A stretch of 32,788 nucleotides of DNA from NCBI GenBank assembly GCA_030018575.1, contig JASEIA010000003.1, positions 1 through 32,788 of the forward strand. Reading direction: 5' to 3'. The DNA is from Nanobdellota archaeon (lineage in GTDB: Archaea > Nanobdellota > Nanobdellia > SCGC-AAA011-G17 > GW2011-AR17). How positions within the stretch are numbered: the stretch's first letter is position 1; each line of letters starts with the position of its first letter. The translations under genes and the position numbers were made by a program. This document shows positions 1 to 8,385 of this stretch, one piece after another. The notes below the pieces were generated by a model. The model was not told the DNA's origin, made no database searches, and saw only the letters and a program-made list of their open reading frames with translations.

Positions 1-131
1 AAATCCCGACAAGGAAGCATGTTTTTCACTACCAGCCTAATGGGATAGGCTCTTATTCTTTTTTCTTTTCTTAATGCTTCTCCATAAGAATATAATGCCC
101 TTTGTACATGATTATGATAATGACTTACCAT
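1..131 (-). CDS. Possible 5' part of an unrecognised gene running off the window
   Basis: An open frame begins at an ATG at 131 and continues to the left edge, starting MVSHYHNHVQRALYSYGE and staying basic afterwards. I do not recognise it. No Shine-Dalgarno site precedes it. A TATA-like stretch (TATTTATATAAC on the minus strand, about 239-250) lies too far upstream to start a leaderless transcript here; it would fit a short frame beginning MAKRRRVTF at 217, which stops after about 23 codons. The true gene could therefore be either frame or neither. The sequence is AT-rich like the adjacent restriction-modification genes, so it may belong to the same island. Confidence 0.25.
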   Translation of the reverse strand, partial: MVSHYHNHVQRALYSYGEALRKEKRIRAYPIRLVVKNMLPCRD

Positions 132-255
132 TTTAACGTCTAGCTAAGAATGAAATCCTTCGTTTCCTGCTTCTCCCCTGCATTTTAACAAAAAAGTTAC
201 CCTTCTGCGTTTAGCCATAATTTCTCATAATTGAGAACAGTTATATAAATATTTC

Positions 256-1392
256 CTATAATTGTATTTGCTGCTCCAAATATTCAAATTCTTGACCATT
301 CTCAAGAAAGTTCATTTGATGTGAGCTTAGTTTTTGTAAAGCGGCTTTTATAGCTTCTTCCGACCGATCTATTCCTATCCAATTCCTTCCCAACTCTTGA
401 GCTGCTTTTAATGTTGTTCCAGAACCGCAGAAACAATCTAAAATAATACTATCTTTATTAGAAGATGTACTTACAATAAGTTTCAATAGATTTAGATTTT
501 TTTCCGTAGGATAAGTGGGGTTCTGTAAATCTTTAAATTCTATGATGTCTTGTATCTTTTTTCCCTCTTTTTCGTCAGCATATATCTTTTTTCTAGGAAC
601 TCCTTTTTTTGACCATTCTATTAAACCTTTCTTATCTAAATCTTCTAAAACATCTGGAGAACTTCTCCAATGTCTCCCTTTAGGGGGCAATATGCCCCTC
701 CAAGGCTGTCCAGTCGCTCCCGCTTTTGTTTCCCCGGGAGCATGAAGAGGTATTGTTGTATATCTGCGCCCGTCTTTGTCTATTTTTTTAAATAATCTCT
801 CAATATCTTCGTCAGACATTGGTATCTTCGGTTCATTCCATATGTGTTTCCCTGTTTTTGAATAGAACAAAACCATATCCTTAATGTTCCCATAAGCTTT
901 TCTTTCAAAATTTTTAGGGTTACATTTTATTCTAGTTATATCATTAATAAAATTATTTTTTCCAAATACTTCATCCATTATAATTTTAATATAATGCCCG
1001 ATTTTATAATCGATATGGAAATAGATTGAACCCTTTTCAGAAAGTAATTCCTTTAGTAATATCAATCTTTGCCTAATAAATTCCAAATATCCTGGGCCAA
1101 TTAAAGAATCGTCATAAGCAATATTATCCGCATTGCTTCGGCTTATAGAATTTGCTTTTTCTTGGCTCATTCTGAATATGTTATTTGTGGAAAATGGGGG
1201 GTCTATATAGATTAAATCAATTTTACCACGCAATCCCCCGTGGTTAATCAAATAATTCAGAACTTCTATATTTTCCCCATAAATCAATTTTGAATTAGTT
1301 TTAGGATTCCCCTTTATTGAATTTAGTTTACACTCTCTTATACTCTTGAAAATTTCCTCTTCGCCTTTTTTTCCACCATAAGCTAAAATCAT
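256..1392 (-). CDS. DNA methyltransferase (beta-class, N6-adenine or N4-cytosine)
   Basis: A 378-residue methyltransferase that would protect host DNA against the endonuclease encoded just upstream. The catalytic motif IV, DPPF, is at about residues 64-67 within LIYIDPPFSTNN, and the AdoMet-binding motif I, DCFCGSGTT, is near the C-terminus at about 319-327. Motif IV before motif I is the beta-class order, used by both N6-adenine and N4-cytosine enzymes, so the methylated base is not certain. The frame extends six codons upstream to a TTG, but the ATG at 1392 is preceded by AAAGGGGAGGT at ideal spacing and is the better start. It follows the endonuclease gene with an 18-nt gap and is presumably cotranscribed. 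Composition is clearly more AT-rich than the rest of the window, which suggests horizontal acquisition. Confidence 0.9.
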   Translation of the reverse strand: MILAYGGKKGEEEIFKSIRECKLNSIKGNPKTNSKLIYGENIEVLNYLINHGGLRGKIDLIYIDPPFSTNNIFRMSQEKANSISRSNADNIAYDDSLIGPGYLEFIRQRLILLKELLSEKGSIYFHIDYKIGHYIKIIMDEVFGKNNFINDITRIKCNPKNFERKAYGNIKDMVLFYSKTGKHIWNEPKIPMSDEDIERLFKKIDKDGRRYTTIPLHAPGETKAGATGQPWRGILPPKGRHWRSSPDVLEDLDKKGLIEWSKKGVPRKKIYADEKEGKKIQDIIEFKDLQNPTYPTEKNLNLLKLIVSTSSNKDSIILDCFCGSGTTLKAAQELGRNWIGIDRSEEAIKAALQKLSSHQMNFLENGQEFEYLEQQIQL

Positions 1393-1410
1393 TGATACCT
1401 CCCCTTTCAA

Positions 1411-2193
1411 TTATAAGGAATATAAAAATTCCCTAAGGGCCAGAGCACTCATAATATTATTGTCTTTATAGGTTGTAGTTATACTTTTATACATCTTATT
1501 ATTCCCTTTAATGTATAAAACGCCATCAAGGATAGCTATTATTACAGCTTTAACTCCAGTTGTTTTTAGTGTACTTATCGCATCTTCAAATTGAGCGTTT
1601 TGATGCCCGCCGAAATCCGTTAAAAACTTTGCTTCACTAAGAACATATTTACCATTAAATCTTGCAACAAAATCCAGTCCCTTATTCCGTGTATAGCCCA
1701 GATATTCTTTGGCAAAATTCATCATTTCCTTATCACTAGCCGATAGGATAGCATTTCCTTTAATTGAAGTAAAATCTTCCATGCCTAATACTGGTGCACC
1801 CAATGTCCCTTTCAGTATCCATCTTTTGAATAAAGGTCCAATTTGCCTGTTTGTTTCTTTAGGCTCTGTGCATTTTTCATATATTTCCTTTAAACCTAAT
1901 TCTTGTAATCTCCCATAGATTCTATCTACTGTATTGGGATTACGACCGATAGCAGATGTATCCCTTTTCAAATATGCAATATAAGAATCTTTTATTGGGA
2001 ATAAATCCATAGATAAAAGTAAGTTTAATAATTCAACTTTATTCTTATTATTAAATGCTTTTTCTATAGCTTTCCACTTTTGGCTATCAACTTCCCTTAT
2101 ATCTTCAGGTATTGTAGGGTATATTTTAAATAATTCATCTAAATAGTTTTTTTGATTCGCAAATTGAATACTTAAGTCCATCCAATGATTCAT
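1411..2193 (-). CDS. Probable type II restriction endonuclease (Tsp45I-like)
   Basis: About 260 residues, lying directly upstream of the methyltransferase and thus its likely restriction partner. A PD-(D/E)xK-type core is visible near the C-terminus: GLDFVARF followed by VLSEAKF, giving Asp and Glu-x-Lys spaced 13 residues apart. The stretch FPIKDSYIAYLKRD plus EPKETNRQIGPLF reminds me of the Tsp45I family, but this is from memory. Three in-frame ATGs are possible. The one at 2193 (MNHWMDLS) has GGGGTGAT just upstream and lies about 37 bp from a TATA box, TTTATAAAT at 2225-2234. The ATG at 2211 has GAGAGG at good spacing but would lie at or before the predicted transcript start, and the ATG at 2226 overlaps the TATA box. 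The endonuclease precedes the methylase, with no controller gene visible. Confidence 0.7.
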   Translation of the reverse strand: MNHWMDLSIQFANQKNYLDELFKIYPTIPEDIREVDSQKWKAIEKAFNNKNKVELLNLLLSMDLFPIKDSYIAYLKRDTSAIGRNPNTVDRIYGRLQELGLKEIYEKCTEPKETNRQIGPLFKRWILKGTLGAPVLGMEDFTSIKGNAILSASDKEMMNFAKEYLGYTRNKGLDFVARFNGKYVLSEAKFLTDFGGHQNAQFEDAISTLKTTGVKAVIIAILDGVLYIKGNNKMYKSITTTYKDNNIMSALALREFLYSL

Positions 2194-2322
2194 TCTATCA
2201 CCCCATTTCATATAATAACCTCTCATTTATAAATCTATTCCAAACCAACGACGGAAAACCCACCCCCTTGTCCTTCGGACAAATAGAGCCCCTGACACTC
2301 CGCTGCGCTACGTTCCGAGCTG

Positions 2323-2374
2323 CTTTAAAACGCAAAGCGTTTTCGGCATGCCGAAACTTTGCGAGTTTCCAGCA
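2323..2374. repeat. Dispersed palindromic intergenic repeat, copy 1
   Basis: Two abutting palindromes: AAAACGCAAAGCGTTTT at 2327-2343 and TTTCGGCATGCCGAAA at 2341-2356, followed by TTTCCAGCA at 2366-2374. The same order recurs at 8142-8192. The rest of the 2229-2430 gap holds another small hairpin, TTGTCCTTCGGACAA near 2268-2282, and no gene that I can support. Confidence 0.7.
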
Positions 2375-2431
2375 CTTCCTTTGTTTCACTCGGAAGACTG
2401 CGGCGGATAGATATATCGCCCACACGCTAAT

Positions 2432-2441
2432 CTTTATATAT
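2432..2441 (+). promoter_or_regulatory. TATA box of the secretion ATPase gene
   Basis: CTTTATATAT lies 48-57 bp before the ATG at 2489. Initiation about 26 bp downstream would leave a leader of roughly 25 nt that holds GAGGT at 2481-2485, so this gene has both a leader and a ribosome binding site, unlike most first genes in the window. Confidence 0.6.
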
Positions 2442-2488
2442 CTTTGTGCCCTAATGAATAACGAGGATAAGTTAAAAAAAGAGGTTAT

Positions 2489-5400
2489 ATGGCAGACGAA
2501 AACACCAAAATCCCGCCGGGCGGCTACCAGGTTATAAAGGAAGGCAGCGAAGAGGTAATAAGGGTTAATTATGAGCAGGCTCCTTACTCTCCATCCATAG
2601 AGGACAACCCGACTGTCATGATGGATGCCATTGACAAGCTTGCAGAAAATCCTTCTGTTGCAAGGCTCATATTCCTGCAGAGGCGCTTTTATGAATATCC
2701 TTACGAACAGACGCAGATGCTTGTCGAGGTTGCAAACCTCTACAGCTATCTGATAAAATCAAAGAAAGTTCTGAGCCCTGAGTCTTTGGGAACGTCATTT
2801 GAAGCGCAGGGAACGCTTGCAGAAAGGTATGCTGTCATACACTCAATTGTTTTTGAGCTTCTGCGCTCTGACCCATTGGGAGCTTATGTTGAATTAAAGC
2901 GCGTTTTAAGGGCTGAAGTGGCAAAGCAGGAAGCAACAAAAGACCCCAGGCAAAAGGATTCAAGAGAAATATTCTTGGGGCTTTTGAAGGCAATCCTGAA
3001 CATGTTTGAAGAGATGAAGCTTGTCAAGGCAGCTTCTCATTACCTTGCAGGATATAATTTAGGCGACAGGGGAGTGTACCGGCTTTTTTTCAGGGCTGTG
3101 ATTACGCCTGACTTCATGTTCACAAGAGTGATGGCAAATCCCCCTCTTGGCGGGGAAGAGATGGAAGTGTACAGCATTGACAAGGACACAAGCGTCACTT
3201 TATTCAGGGTTAATGACGACATAAAATTCCTTTACCACATGACCCCTCCCGAGTTCACAATCAGCGAGGACAAGTACACGCTTGTTGACATGGCAAAAAC
3301 AGTGCTTTCAGAGCACCAGCCGAAAGAGGGCCAGTTCCTTGACCCGCACAAATTAAGAAACACATTCGCAAATATCGGAAAGGATTTATTGAGAGAGCTT
3401 GCAGAGGCGCAGAATGTAGAGCTTTCAATGAAGGACATAAAGCTTCTTACTGAAATACTCATAAGGCATACAATCGGATTTGGCTTCATGGAGCTTATCT
3501 TAAAGGACCAGAAAGTGCAGGATGCGCAGGTTAATTCGCCAAACGGCGAAGTTCCAATATTTGTGCTGCATGCTGATTATGGGAACTGCACTTCAAACCT
3601 TATACCTGCAAGGACTGACACTGAAAGCTGGGCTTCAAAGTTCAGGCTCCTGAGCGGCAGGCCTTTAGACGAGGCAAACCCTATACTTGACACTGAACTG
3701 CATCTTCCTAATTCCACTTCAAGAGTCTCGATAATTACAAGGCCGCTTAATCCTTACGGGCTTGCATTTTCTTTCAGAAGGCACAGGGATGAGCCGTGGA
3801 CCCTTCCGTTATTTGTCAAGAACAGGATGCTTAACCCTCTTGCAGCAGGGCTTATCAGCTTTCTTGTTGACGGAACAAGGACAATGCTTGTTGCAGGGAC
3901 AAGGTCAAGCGGAAAAACCTCTTTGCTTGGCGGATGCATGATTGAGATAATGAGAAAAAATCGCATTATTACGGTGGAGGACAGCGTTACAGGCGATACT
4001 GAGCTTGTATCTTTCAGAAAAGATGCAGGATATGATATTTCAACATTTGAAGGGCTGTTTGACTCGCTTAAGGAAAAATCCAGCACTATAAACAGCAGGG
4101 AATTCATCAATAACCCCGGATTTAAAGTATTTGCATTTGACAATAAAGGAAAGATAAGGCTTGCAAAAGCAACAAAACTGATAAGGCACAAGGTAACCAA
4201 GCCTATTTATGAAATAACAACTGCCACGGGCAGGATAATCAAGGTAACAGGGGACCATTCGCTATTCAGGATTGGCGAGAGGGATGTTAAGCAGGAAATT
4301 AAGGCGTCAGAAATTAAGGAAGGCGATTTCATCCTTACGCCGAGGAGGCTCTTGTTCAAATGCAAAGAAAAGCCCTACTGGAATATAATGCAGAGCCTGC
4401 TGAAATTTCACATGGACAAGGACATTTTTGTTTCCGGAGACGATTTTGCCCGCACTCTTGCAAAAAGCAGGGGAAAAATAAAAAAAGCATGCAGGAAGCT
4501 AGGGTATAAGCCGGTTACTGCAAATAGCTGGATAAGGAAAGGCATTCTGCCCTTAAAGGCAGCAAATGAAATTGGCATAACAGGCAGAGTGAACAGGCTT
4601 AAGCTCGGCAGGAATTCCGGGTTTGTCCCTGCTACAATAAGGCTGGACAGCCTCTTCCTTTCATTTTTAGGGCTTTGGCTTGCTGACGGCTGTTACGATG
4701 CGCGCTCGGTAATATTATCAGTCAGCAGCGCAGAGGAAAGGAACATAGTGAAAGCAATAGCCCTGAGATACGGCTTTCCGGTTAAAATGCATAGCGACGG
4801 ATTTTCTTTAATGATAAATTCAAAGTCATTTAAGTTCCTTATGAAGGAGCTTTGCTGTTTCAGCGGCAATGCTTATACAAAGCATATACCTCCATGGGTT
4901 TTCAACCTTTCCAGAAAACAAAAATCGTCTTTTTTAAGGGGGCTGTTCAGCGGAGACGGATGCGTTTCTGACAAGGAGATTGTAATCTCGCTTGCGTCAA
5001 GAAAGCTGCTATCTGGCATACAGACTATTCTTCTTGATTACGGCATAATATTCAGGATTAATGCCCTGAGAAAGGCAAAATTTCATCCCAATGACAGGAC
5101 ACGTGACGGAAGAATCAGCGCATTAAATTCCATTAATAGCTTTAAGGAGATTGGATTCTTGCAGAAATATAAGAATATGCGCCTCTCAGCATTGCTGAAG
5201 AAGGTTTCCACGCACGATTCCAGCGATGTTGTCCCCCTGCCGTTAAGCGTCAGGAATGAAATTGCAAGCGCCCTTTCGCAAAAGCAATTTAGTACAAATG
5301 ATTATTTAATAAGAAAAAATGAAATTGGCAGGGGCAAGCTAAAGAAAATAGCAATGGCTTTTAAATCTGCAAAAAGAGGCAAACTCATTTCTTTACTTCT

Positions 5401-6337
5401 GGAAAACCTTGCAGAAAGCGACATATTTTGGGATAAAGCAGCAAGGGTTAGAAAAACAGAGCCTGAACAGTATGTGTATGATATCTCAGTGCCTGGCTAT
5501 GAAAATTTTGTGTGCAACAATATCCTTGCCCATAACACCCTTGAGCTTCCGACAGAAGCAATGAGAAAACTAAATTATGACATACAGCCATTGAAAGTAA
5601 GGGCTGCATTGATGGAAGGCGGCAATGAAATGGCTGCTGCAGAGGGAATAAGAACCTCGTTAAGAATGGGCGACAGCGCGCTGATTATCGGCGAGGTAAG
5701 GAGCAAGGAAGCGATTGCATTGTATGAGGCAATGAGAATCGGCGCAATGGCAAACACTGTCGCAGGCACCATACACGGCGACTCGCCTTACGGAGTTTTT
5801 GACAGGGTTGTCAATGATTTGGGGGTTCCAAGGACTTCATTCAAGGCAACTGACATAATAATTGTTGCAAATCCTTTAAAGAGCCCTGACGGGCTTCACA
5901 GATGGAGAAGGGTTACGCAAATCACAGAAGTAAGGAAAGAATGGGAGCAAGACCCGATGACTGAAGGGGCTTTTGTTGATTTGATGAGGTATAATTCACA
6001 GACAGACCAGCTTGAGCCGACTCCTGAATTGATTAACGGCGAATCAGAGATTTTAAAGACGATTGGGGCAAATGTAAAGGAGTGGACAGGCAACTGGGAC
6101 GCGATATGGGACAACATAATGCTCCGCGCTGAAATAAAAAAGCTGATTGTTGAGTATTCGCAGCGAACAAAGAATCCGCTGATGCTTGAAGCGAAGTTTG
6201 TAATACAGGGAAATGACGTATTCCACAGGATTTCAGAGCAGGTTCTTGAAGAGGCAGGGCACATAGATACAAAGAGAATTCTTTTTGAGTGGGAAGAGTG
6301 GCTCAAGAAGGAAGTAAGAAGAAAGCAGATGGCGTGA
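2489..6337 (+). CDS. VirB11/FlaI-type secretion or pilus ATPase with intein
   Basis: Hexameric ATPase of the type II/IV secretion superfamily, which powers assembly of pili or export at the archaeal membrane. The precursor has 1282 residues; removing the intein at residues 499-1016 leaves 764. Walker A is GTRSSGKT at 470-477. The spliced product reads IITVED-TLELP across the conserved acidic box. Then come the Walker B region SALIIGEVR at about 1063-1071 and the His box AGTIHGDS around His1096. The first 440 residues form the N-terminal domain typical of large archaeal members. GAGGT at 2481 fixes the start. No TadC/FlaJ-type membrane platform or prepilin is visible in the window. The convergent operon 6443-8108 codes only for small membrane proteins of unknown role, so the machine it serves cannot be named. 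Confidence 0.93.
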   Translation: MADENTKIPPGGYQVIKEGSEEVIRVNYEQAPYSPSIEDNPTVMMDAIDKLAENPSVARLIFLQRRFYEYPYEQTQMLVEVANLYSYLIKSKKVLSPESLGTSFEAQGTLAERYAVIHSIVFELLRSDPLGAYVELKRVLRAEVAKQEATKDPRQKDSREIFLGLLKAILNMFEEMKLVKAASHYLAGYNLGDRGVYRLFFRAVITPDFMFTRVMANPPLGGEEMEVYSIDKDTSVTLFRVNDDIKFLYHMTPPEFTISEDKYTLVDMAKTVLSEHQPKEGQFLDPHKLRNTFANIGKDLLRELAEAQNVELSMKDIKLLTEILIRHTIGFGFMELILKDQKVQDAQVNSPNGEVPIFVLHADYGNCTSNLIPARTDTESWASKFRLLSGRPLDEANPILDTELHLPNSTSRVSIITRPLNPYGLAFSFRRHRDEPWTLPLFVKNRMLNPLAAGLISFLVDGTRTMLVAGTRSSGKTSLLGGCMIEIMRKNRIITVEDSVTGDTELVSFRKDAGYDISTFEGLFDSLKEKSSTINSREFINNPGFKVFAFDNKGKIRLAKATKLIRHKVTKPIYEITTATGRIIKVTGDHSLFRIGERDVKQEIKASEIKEGDFILTPRRLLFKCKEKPYWNIMQSLLKFHMDKDIFVSGDDFARTLAKSRGKIKKACRKLGYKPVTANSWIRKGILPLKAANEIGITGRVNRLKLGRNSGFVPATIRLDSLFLSFLGLWLADGCYDARSVILSVSSAEERNIVKAIALRYGFPVKMHSDGFSLMINSKSFKFLMKELCCFSGNAYTKHIPPWVFNLSRKQKSSFLRGLFSGDGCVSDKEIVISLASRKLLSGIQTILLDYGIIFRINALRKAKFHPNDRTRDGRISALNSINSFKEIGFLQKYKNMRLSALLKKVSTHDSSDVVPLPLSVRNEIASALSQKQFSTNDYLIRKNEIGRGKLKKIAMAFKSAKRGKLISLLLENLAESDIFWDKAARVRKTEPEQYVYDISVPGYENFVCNNILAHNTLELPTEAMRKLNYDIQPLKVRAALMEGGNEMAAAEGIRTSLRMGDSALIIGEVRSKEAIALYEAMRIGAMANTVAGTIHGDSPYGVFDRVVNDLGVPRTSFKATDIIIVANPLKSPDGLHRWRRVTQITEVRKEWEQDPMTEGAFVDLMRYNSQTDQLEPTPELINGESEILKTIGANVKEWTGNWDAIWDNIMLRAEIKKLIVEYSQRTKNPLMLEAKFVIQGNDVFHRISEQVLEEAGHIDTKRILFEWEEWLKKEVRRKQMA
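3983..5536 (+). other. Intein with LAGLIDADG homing endonuclease, in frame in the ATPase
   Basis: A 518-residue insertion, precursor residues 499-1016. It starts at Ser499 (SVTGDTELVSF, intein block A), has the TxxH block B as TGDH with His590, and ends in VCNNILAHN, where the penultimate His and final Asn1016 are the splice residues. The first C-extein residue is Thr1017. The endonuclease region has two LAGLIDADG-like helices, LGLWLADG (Asp733) and LRGLFSGDG (Asp823), 90 residues apart. Both keep the acidic residue, so the endonuclease may be active. The insertion point lies between ED and TLELP, a conserved site in the nucleotide-binding core, as expected for inteins. Confidence 0.95.
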
Positions 6338-6442
6338 GTAGACTTGTAGGCAAGTAGTTAGTAGGTATGTAGGACTGTAGCAAGCAGCGGGCGGAAAGAA
6401 AAGGCAGAGCTCCGCTGTGAATTAAATCAATTAAAAGAATTT
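6338..6442. other. Short convergent gap with GTAG-rich low-complexity sequence
   Basis: Directly after the ATPase stop codon the sequence is made of loose GTAG/AGTAG units (for example GTAGGCAAGTAGTTAGTAGG) up to about 6380. A similar GGTAGGCGGTAAG stretch follows the stop codon at 28647. No gene is visible. The region lies between two convergent transcripts and may only be a degenerate spacer or terminator zone. Confidence 0.4.
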
Positions 6443-6976
6443 CTATTCCCTGCTCGCAATGAACCTTATCGCCTGCGCCGCAATAACCAGAAGCAGGAAC
6501 ATTCCAAGCACTCTCGGGTGGAACACAATCTTCCCAACCTGCCCTGTGACAGAAGAGCCGTCTGTTGCATTTGTCCCGCCATAGATTGTCTGTATCTGCG
6601 CGCCGTAAACCTGCGTAAGCGCATAAACCAGGATTACAATGCAGAGTATGACTATGACCCAGGCATTGCCTTTCTCGCTCAGCGCGGCGCCGATTCTTTC
6701 CTCTTTTACGCCTGCAAACATAAACAGGAGCATAACCAATACAAGGAACACAAACAACACAGTGAACCACGGCGTGATTATCTTTACAATGCCCAGCAAG
6801 TCAGGCGTTAATATGAAAAGGAATCCAATCGCAAATGCAATAAGCGCATTCAGCCCCCTGTTCTTTCCAAAGAAGCCGAACTTCTCAAGCAATGCAAACA
6901 GTATTGCAAACACAAACAGGAATACAAATACAGGGACAAAATAATCCAGAATCCCTATATCCAAAATGCTTGCCAT
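6443..6976 (-). CDS. Small polytopic membrane protein, paralogue 3 of 3
   Basis: A 177-residue protein with about five hydrophobic segments, including VFVFLFVFAILFALL near residue 20 and strongly hydrophobic stretches ending near residues 60, 90 and 120, then a segment near the C-terminus. The N-terminal block VPVFVFLFVFAILFALLEKF followed by GFFG aligns with the two upstream genes, so the three are paralogues. Its ATG follows the upstream TAA with no gap, so translation is probably coupled. I do not recognise a named family. The operon is convergent with the secretion ATPase, which is a weak hint of a link. Confidence 0.8.
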   Translation of the reverse strand: MASILDIGILDYFVPVFVFLFVFAILFALLEKFGFFGKNRGLNALIAFAIGFLFILTPDLLGIVKIITPWFTVLFVFLVLVMLLFMFAGVKEERIGAALSEKGNAWVIVILCIVILVYALTQVYGAQIQTIYGGTNATDGSSVTGQVGKIVFHPRVLGMFLLLVIAAQAIRFIASRE

Positions 6977-7546
6977 TTATTTATGCCTGCCTCCGCCAAA
7001 TCCAAACTGGCCAGGCGCCTGCTCAACAACCTTGTTCAAGTCTGACCTCTTGTCGCTGAATATCCATAGCAATAATACGAATATACCCACTGCCAATAAT
7101 ATTGCCTTATCTTGAGATGAAAGCACAAGCCATCTTGGCCATGCCGTATTAATTCCCGGTATTGAGCTGAATACAGACCAGATGATTCCGACAACAGCGC
7201 CAATCATTCCAATGAAGAAAGGCCAGCCTGTCCATCCTGTTGACTCTCCTGAGCCTAATATTCCCAATATCAAAAGCAGCATAAGCAATACCAATACTAT
7301 CATTGATATCTTTGGCAGGAACTGCTGGACTGTCGTGATAACTGCAGGCACCCTGACAAAGAAGAATGCAATGACTGCGGCAACAACTATGTTGATGTTC
7401 TTTGTGTCTGCCCCAAACAATTTTATCTTTTGAAGCAATGCAAACATTATTGTGAATACAAGCATGAAAGGCAAAATAACATCATAAAAGCCCATCTGCT
7501 CCAGCTGTTTGATCATGTCACTGAAATTTACGTCTTCAAATACCAT
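6977..7546 (-). CDS. Small polytopic membrane protein, paralogue 2 of 3
   Basis: 189 residues starting MVFEDVNFSDM. A longer frame into the upstream gene exists, but the ATG at 7546 sits one base after the upstream stop and is preceded by GGAGGAGAAG, which decides the start. The N-terminal block GFYDVILPFMLVFTIMFALL matches its neighbours. Hydrophobic helices follow at about residues 45-65, 75-95, 100-130 and 155-170, and the protein ends in a glycine-rich, basic tail (GFGGGRHK). No catalytic motif is visible. Function unknown. Confidence 0.8.
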   Translation of the reverse strand: MVFEDVNFSDMIKQLEQMGFYDVILPFMLVFTIMFALLQKIKLFGADTKNINIVVAAVIAFFFVRVPAVITTVQQFLPKISMIVLVLLMLLLILGILGSGESTGWTGWPFFIGMIGAVVGIIWSVFSSIPGINTAWPRWLVLSSQDKAILLAVGIFVLLLWIFSDKRSDLNKVVEQAPGQFGFGGGRHK

Positions 7547-7547
7547 A

Positions 7548-8108
7548 TTACTTCTCCTCCTTCTTGTCGCTGTCTTTGTCTTTCTTTCCGCCGACAACAA
7601 AATATATTGCCCCAACTATCACTATTACAAATATGATTGGCATGAGCGCGGTGTTAAGGTTCATTGCAAAAAAGCCAATTAGCGGGTCAAGCCATCCGAA
7701 TGAATTCAGGAATATCAGGATAACGGCAATAAACATAACCAGCGTCAGGAACCCAACCCAGTATTTTCTTCCCTCAAGGCTGAACGGCTTGTCTCCCATG
7801 AATGAGCCCGCAAGCATAAGGAAGCAGACAACTATTATGAGTATTAATGCGACATTGGGCAGCGAAACCTGCAGCGATGCCACGACCTGCTTTGCAGCGA
7901 CTGTGAAGAATGCAATTGAGAATGCAACCATTGAATTGATGCTTTTTCGCGGGTATTCCTTGTCCCCCACTTTCTCAACGCCGAAAATCCTTGTCTTTTC
8001 AAGAATCCCGAAGACAATAACGAAAACAAGCAGGAAAGGGAGTATTACGTCAAAGAATCCAAGCTTCTCAAGGAAGGTTATTACAGCTCCGAATGCGGTT
8101 TCTGCCAT
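7548..8108 (-). CDS. Small polytopic membrane protein, paralogue 1 of 3
   Basis: 186 residues and first gene of the three-gene operon. The block LGFFDVILPFLLVFVIVFG then ILEKTRIFG, at about residues 17-44, is shared with both downstream genes. Four to five hydrophobic helices follow, then a highly charged Lys/Asp/Glu tail (GGKKDKDSDKKEEK) that should face the cytoplasm. The likely promoter is TATATAAG on the minus strand (8224-8236), which would give a leader of roughly 90 nt carrying the hairpins of the repeat at 8142-8192. Function unknown. Confidence 0.8.
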   Translation of the reverse strand: MAETAFGAVITFLEKLGFFDVILPFLLVFVIVFGILEKTRIFGVEKVGDKEYPRKSINSMVAFSIAFFTVAAKQVVASLQVSLPNVALILIIVVCFLMLAGSFMGDKPFSLEGRKYWVGFLTLVMFIAVILIFLNSFGWLDPLIGFFAMNLNTALMPIIFVIVIVGAIYFVVGGKKDKDSDKKEEK

Positions 8109-8141
8109 TTTTTCATTCCTGCGTCATTCAAAACCCGCTTG

Positions 8142-8192
8142 AAAACGCTTTGCGTTTTCGGCGTGCCGAAAATCCTTTTGGATTTTCCAGCA
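8142..8192. repeat. Dispersed palindromic intergenic repeat, copy 2
   Basis: AAAACGCTTTGCGTTTT (8142-8158), TTTTCGGCGTGCCGAAAA (8155-8172), then a hairpin AATCC-TTTT-GGATT (8171-8184) and TTTCCAGCA. It has the same order and flanks as the copy at 2323-2374, with the central AAA changed to TTT. It lies between the probable promoter and the start codon of the gene at 8108, so it may be transcribed as leader hairpins. A degenerate third copy may lie near 26655-26710. Confidence 0.7.
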
Positions 8193-8280
8193 TCACAAAG
8201 CCTAGCTTTGCAAGGTTTTTCAGCCCTTATATACACTAAGAATTAGAGCAATACAATATATAAACTTTCCGCTGGGCGGG

Positions 8281-8306
8281 AAGCTTCGAACGAAGTGAGA
8301 AAGCTT
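8281..8306. repeat. Dispersed repeat of GAACGAAGTGAG type, copy 1
   Basis: AAGCTT, then CGAACGAAGTGAGA, then AAGCTT. The core recurs twice at 14478-14526 and in altered form inside a coding region near 29028-29090. The rest of the 8193-8385 gap holds TATA-like sequences but no gene. Confidence 0.65.
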
Positions 8307-8385
8307 TTCGAGCAGGCAATACAAAAAAACCGCGCTAAAATATAATTAAAAATAATGAAAGAAAAGAATAAACAAAAAAAGGCAG

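Noticed and set aside
2198..2425. Minus-strand frame across the gap upstream of the endonuclease
   Set aside because: It reads through palindromic repeats and an opposing promoter and overlaps the endonuclease start; protein composition looks random.
3754..4200. 148-codon minus-strand frame within the secretion ATPase
   Set aside because: Antisense shadow of a well-supported gene spanning the extein-intein boundary.
7564..8142. 192-codon plus-strand frame opposite paralogue 1
   Set aside because: Antisense of a hydrophobic gene gives a long Ser/Thr/Ile-rich frame; no start signals.
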